DNA of 64,000 bases, from the NCBI RefSeq assembly GCF_036246005.1, contig NZ_CP109171.1, positions 7,366,001 through 7,430,000 on the forward strand, written 5' to 3'. Under the pieces are notes generated by a model, which saw only the letters and a list, made by a program, of their open reading frames with translations, had not been told where the DNA came from and searched no databases. Shown here in pieces: positions 61,920 to 64,000 of this stretch. The stretch's first letter is position 1; every line of letters begins with the position of its first letter. The position numbers and the translations under genes were made by a program. This DNA is from Streptomyces sp. NBC_01723 (lineage in GTDB: Bacteria > Actinomycetota > Actinomycetes > Streptomycetales > Streptomycetaceae).

Positions 61920-63965
61920 GTGCGTACCCGTACCAACCCTCTCGCCACCATCCGCAACCTCGGCATCCTCGCCCACGTCGACGCCGGCAAGACCACCGTC
62001 ACCGAGCGGATCCTCTACACCACCGGCACCACCTACAAGCGCGGCGAGGTGCACGACGGCACGACCGTCACCGACTTCGACCCGCAGGAGCGCGACCGCG
62101 GCATCACCATCTTCGCCGCGGCCGTCAGCTGCACCTGGGACGGTCACCGGATCAACCTGATCGACACCCCGGGGCACGTCGACTTCGCCGACGAGGTCGA
62201 GCGGTCGCTGCGCGTCCTGGACGGCGCCGTCGCGGTGTTCGACGCGGTCGCCGGGGTGGAGCCGCAGAGCGAGTCCGTGTGGCGGCAGGCCGACCGGCAC
62301 GGCGTGCCGAGGATCGCGTTCGTGAACAAGATGGACCGGGCGGGCGCCGACCTCGACACGGCCGTCGCCTCGATCCGGGCGCGACTGCACCCCGTACCCC
62401 TGGTGGTGCAGCTGCCCATCGGCTCCGAGGACGGCTTCACCGGCGTCGTCGACCTGCTGCGCATGCGCGCGCTCGTGTGGTCCGACGGCGCGGAGACGGC
62501 CGAGGAGGGCCCGGTGCCCGAGGCCCTGCGCGAGGAGGCGGTACGCAGGAGGCGGCTGCTGGAGGAGACGGTGGCCGAACGCCATCCGTACGCGCTGGAG
62601 GAGTTCTGCGACCGGGAGACGCTCACCGCTGACACCCTCGCCGGTGCGCTGCGCGACCTCACGCGCGGCGGTGACGGCGTGGTGGTGCTGTGCGGCTCGG
62701 CCTACCGCAACCGGGGAGTCGAACCGCTGCTCGACGCCGTCGTGGCCTACCTGCCGTCACCGCTGGACGTGCCGCCGGTACGCGGCACCCACGACGGCAC
62801 GGAGGAGGAACGGCCCGCCGACCCGGCGGCGCCGACGACCGCACTGGCGTTCAAGGTGAACGCCACCCCGACGGGACGGCTGACGTACCTGAGGGTGTAC
62901 TCGGGCACCATCGAGAAGGGAGACACCGTGTGGGACGCGGGCACGCGCCGCACCGAGCGCATCGGCCGCATCCTGCGGGTGCGGGCCGACCGGCACGACC
63001 CCCTGGAGCGGGCGGTCGCCGGGGACATCGTCGCCGTGGTCGGTCTGAAGACCGCCCGGGCCGGCTCGACGCTGTGCGCGCCGGGCGACCCGCTGGTCCT
63101 GGAGCCTCCGGGCGTGGCCGAACCGGTCGTGCACGTCGCCGTGGAGGCCCGGCGCTCCACCGACACCGACAAGCTGGCCGCCGCGCTCGCCCGGCTGACC
63201 GAGGAGGACCCCTCACTGGCCGTGCGGACCGACCCCGAGACCGGGCAGACCGTGCTGTCGGGCATGGGCGAACTCCACCTGGAGGTCGCGGTGGAGCGGG
63301 TCAGGAGCGAGCACGGCCTGGCGGTCGCGGTCGGCCGTCCCGGCGTGGCGTACCGCGAGACGGTCGGCGAGGGCGTGACCGGATTCGTCCACCGGCACGT
63401 CAAACAGGACGGCGGCGCGGGCCAGTTCGCGCACGTCGTACTCGACGTCGAGCCCTGGGAGGAGGGCGGTTTCGTGTTCCGCTCGACGGTGACCGGCGGC
63501 GGCGTGCCGCAGGAGTTCGTGCGGGCCGTCGAGGCCGGCTGCCGGGACGCCCTCACCGAGGGCCCGATCGGCGGGCACCCGGTGACCGGCCTCAGGGTCA
63601 CGCTCACCGACGGCCGGACCCACGTGAAGGACTCCTCGGACACGGCCTTCCGCACCGCCGGCCGGTTCGGTCTCCGCGACGCCCTGCGCGCCTCGGAGAT
63701 GGTCCTGCTCGAGCCGGTCGTGGAGGTCGCGGTCACCGTGCCCGAGGACGCCGTCGGCGCCGTACTCGGCGACCTCGCCGCGCGCCGGGGCCGGGTCACC
63801 GGCTCCGATCCGCGGGGCGGCACGACCGTGGTCACGGCCACCGTGCCGCTGGCCGAGCTGTTCGGCTACGCGACCCGGCTGCGCAGCCGCACCCAGGGCC
63901 GCGGCACCTTCACCGCCCGGCCCACCGGCTACGCGCCGGCACCGGCCGCGGCACCGGCGCGGTAG
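61920..63965 (+). CDS. Elongation factor G paralogue (translational GTPase)
   Basis: A 681-residue EF-G-type GTPase. G1 is AHVDAGKTT, switch I contains ERDRGITI, G3 is DTPGHVDF and G4 is NKMD, all intact. Domains II-V follow at full length, with [14 protein letters not shown] in domain III and the [15 protein letters not shown] block in domain IV. GTG 61920, with GAAAGG about 9 bases upstream, is chosen over a longer frame from 61860. It stands alone rather than in the str operon (no rpsL/rpsG/tuf), so it is probably a secondary factor. A role in stress, recycling or ribosome-targeting antibiotic tolerance is possible but not shown. Confidence 0.85.
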   Translation: MRTRTNPLATIRNLGILAHVDAGKTTVTERILYTTGTTYKRGEVHDGTTVTDFDPQERDRGITIFAAAVSCTWDGHRINLIDTPGHVDFADEVERSLRVLDGAVAVFDAVAGVEPQSESVWRQADRHGVPRIAFVNKMDRAGADLDTAVASIRARLHPVPLVVQLPIGSEDGFTGVVDLLRMRALVWSDGAETAEEGPVPEALREEAVRRRRLLEETVAERHPYALEEFCDRETLTADTLAGALRDLTRGGDGVVVLCGSAYRNRGVEPLLDAVVAYLPSPLDVPPVRGTHDGTEEERPADPAAPTTALAFKVNATPTGRLTYLRVYSGTIEKGDTVWDAGTRRTERIGRILRVRADRHDPLERAVAGDIVAVVGLKTARAGSTLCAPGDPLVLEPPGVAEPVVHVAVEARRSTDTDKLAAALARLTEEDPSLAVRTDPETGQTVLSGMGELHLEVAVERVRSEHGLAVAVGRPGVAYRETVGEGVTGFVHRHVKQDGGAGQFAHVVLDVEPWEEGGFVFRSTVTGGGVPQEFVRAVEAGCRDALTEGPIGGHPVTGLRVTLTDGRTHVKDSSDTAFRTAGRFGLRDALRASEMVLLEPVVEVAVTVPEDAVGAVLGDLAARRGRVTGSDPRGGTTVVTATVPLAELFGYATRLRSRTQGRGTFTARPTGYAPAPAAAPAR

Positions 63966-64000
63966 CGTCGCCGGGCCGCCCCCGCCCAGCACGGGCGGGG

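Noticed and set aside
1..64000. Insertion sequences, phage genes, CRISPR arrays, rRNA
   Set aside because: No transposase, integrase or cas-like protein, no regular spaced repeats and no rRNA sequence were recognised on either strand.

Overview
This is high-GC actinobacterial DNA that reads as Streptomyces. Evidence: strong third-position GC, GTG and TTG starts, many ATGA/GTGA 4-bp translational couplings, an EboABCEF cluster of the streptomycete type, a copy of the common Streptomyces intergenic palindromic repeat, and an FxSxx-COOH/VMAP-type locus. No insertion sequence, phage gene, rRNA or CRISPR array was seen. There is one tRNA gene, tRNA-Leu(GAG).

Region 1 (1-8971, + strand) is the downstream part of a [NiFe]-hydrogenase operon. 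It runs from two conserved accessory proteins through the maturation endopeptidase, a 38-residue microprotein, and then hypA, hypB, hypF, hypC, hypD and hypE. The structural subunits must lie left of the window. Two small genes (9006-9447, - strand) separate it from Region 2.

Region 2 (9612-19729) is a formate module. A minus-strand operon encodes a ketopantoate-reductase-like enzyme, the molybdopterin catalytic half of formate dehydrogenase, a NuoE-NuoF fusion, an Fe-S protein carrying the missing N-terminal half of the alpha subunit, and FdhD. Divergent from it is an oxalate/formate-type MFS permease with a tiny partner protein, then a FabH-like synthase and an FCD-family GntR regulator.

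Region 3 (19961-40017, + strand) is carbohydrate metabolism. A ROK regulator, a sugar ABC importer, a Gfo/Idh/MocA dehydrogenase, a TIM-barrel isomerase and a 1240-residue secreted multidomain protein (glucose/sorbosone dehydrogenase-like propeller, PKD, CBM6-like, ThuA, DUF1080) suggest a 3-keto-sugar pathway. It is followed by an ebo-type cluster (inositol-phosphate-synthase-like, UbiA prenyltransferase, isomerase, EboA, TatD, EboE, phosphodiesterase) and a Tat-exported isomerase-like protein ending in a strong terminator.

Region 4 (40111-50497) is oxalate catabolism: a second OFA permease, an NDP-forming acyl-CoA synthetase, Frc and an oxalyl-CoA-decarboxylase-like enzyme on the - strand, with a divergent SucC/SucD-like pair and an aldehyde dehydrogenase on the + strand. 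Related ATACTGTAGACAAT-like sites lie in the promoters of Region 2, the GntR gene and Region 4, so oxalate -> oxalyl-CoA -> formyl-CoA -> formate -> CO2 + NADH may be one regulon.

Region 5 (50502-63965) holds a DUF2254 membrane protein, tRNA-Leu, and a conflict/RiPP-like locus: trypsin-like protease with an effector-associated domain, an FxsA-like precursor that has lost its FxSxx tail, a stand-alone HExxH peptide hydroxylase-like protein with no radical SAM partner, an NB-ARC/TPR protein, a VMAP-C protein and a Trypco2-like protein. The window ends with an EF-G paralogue.
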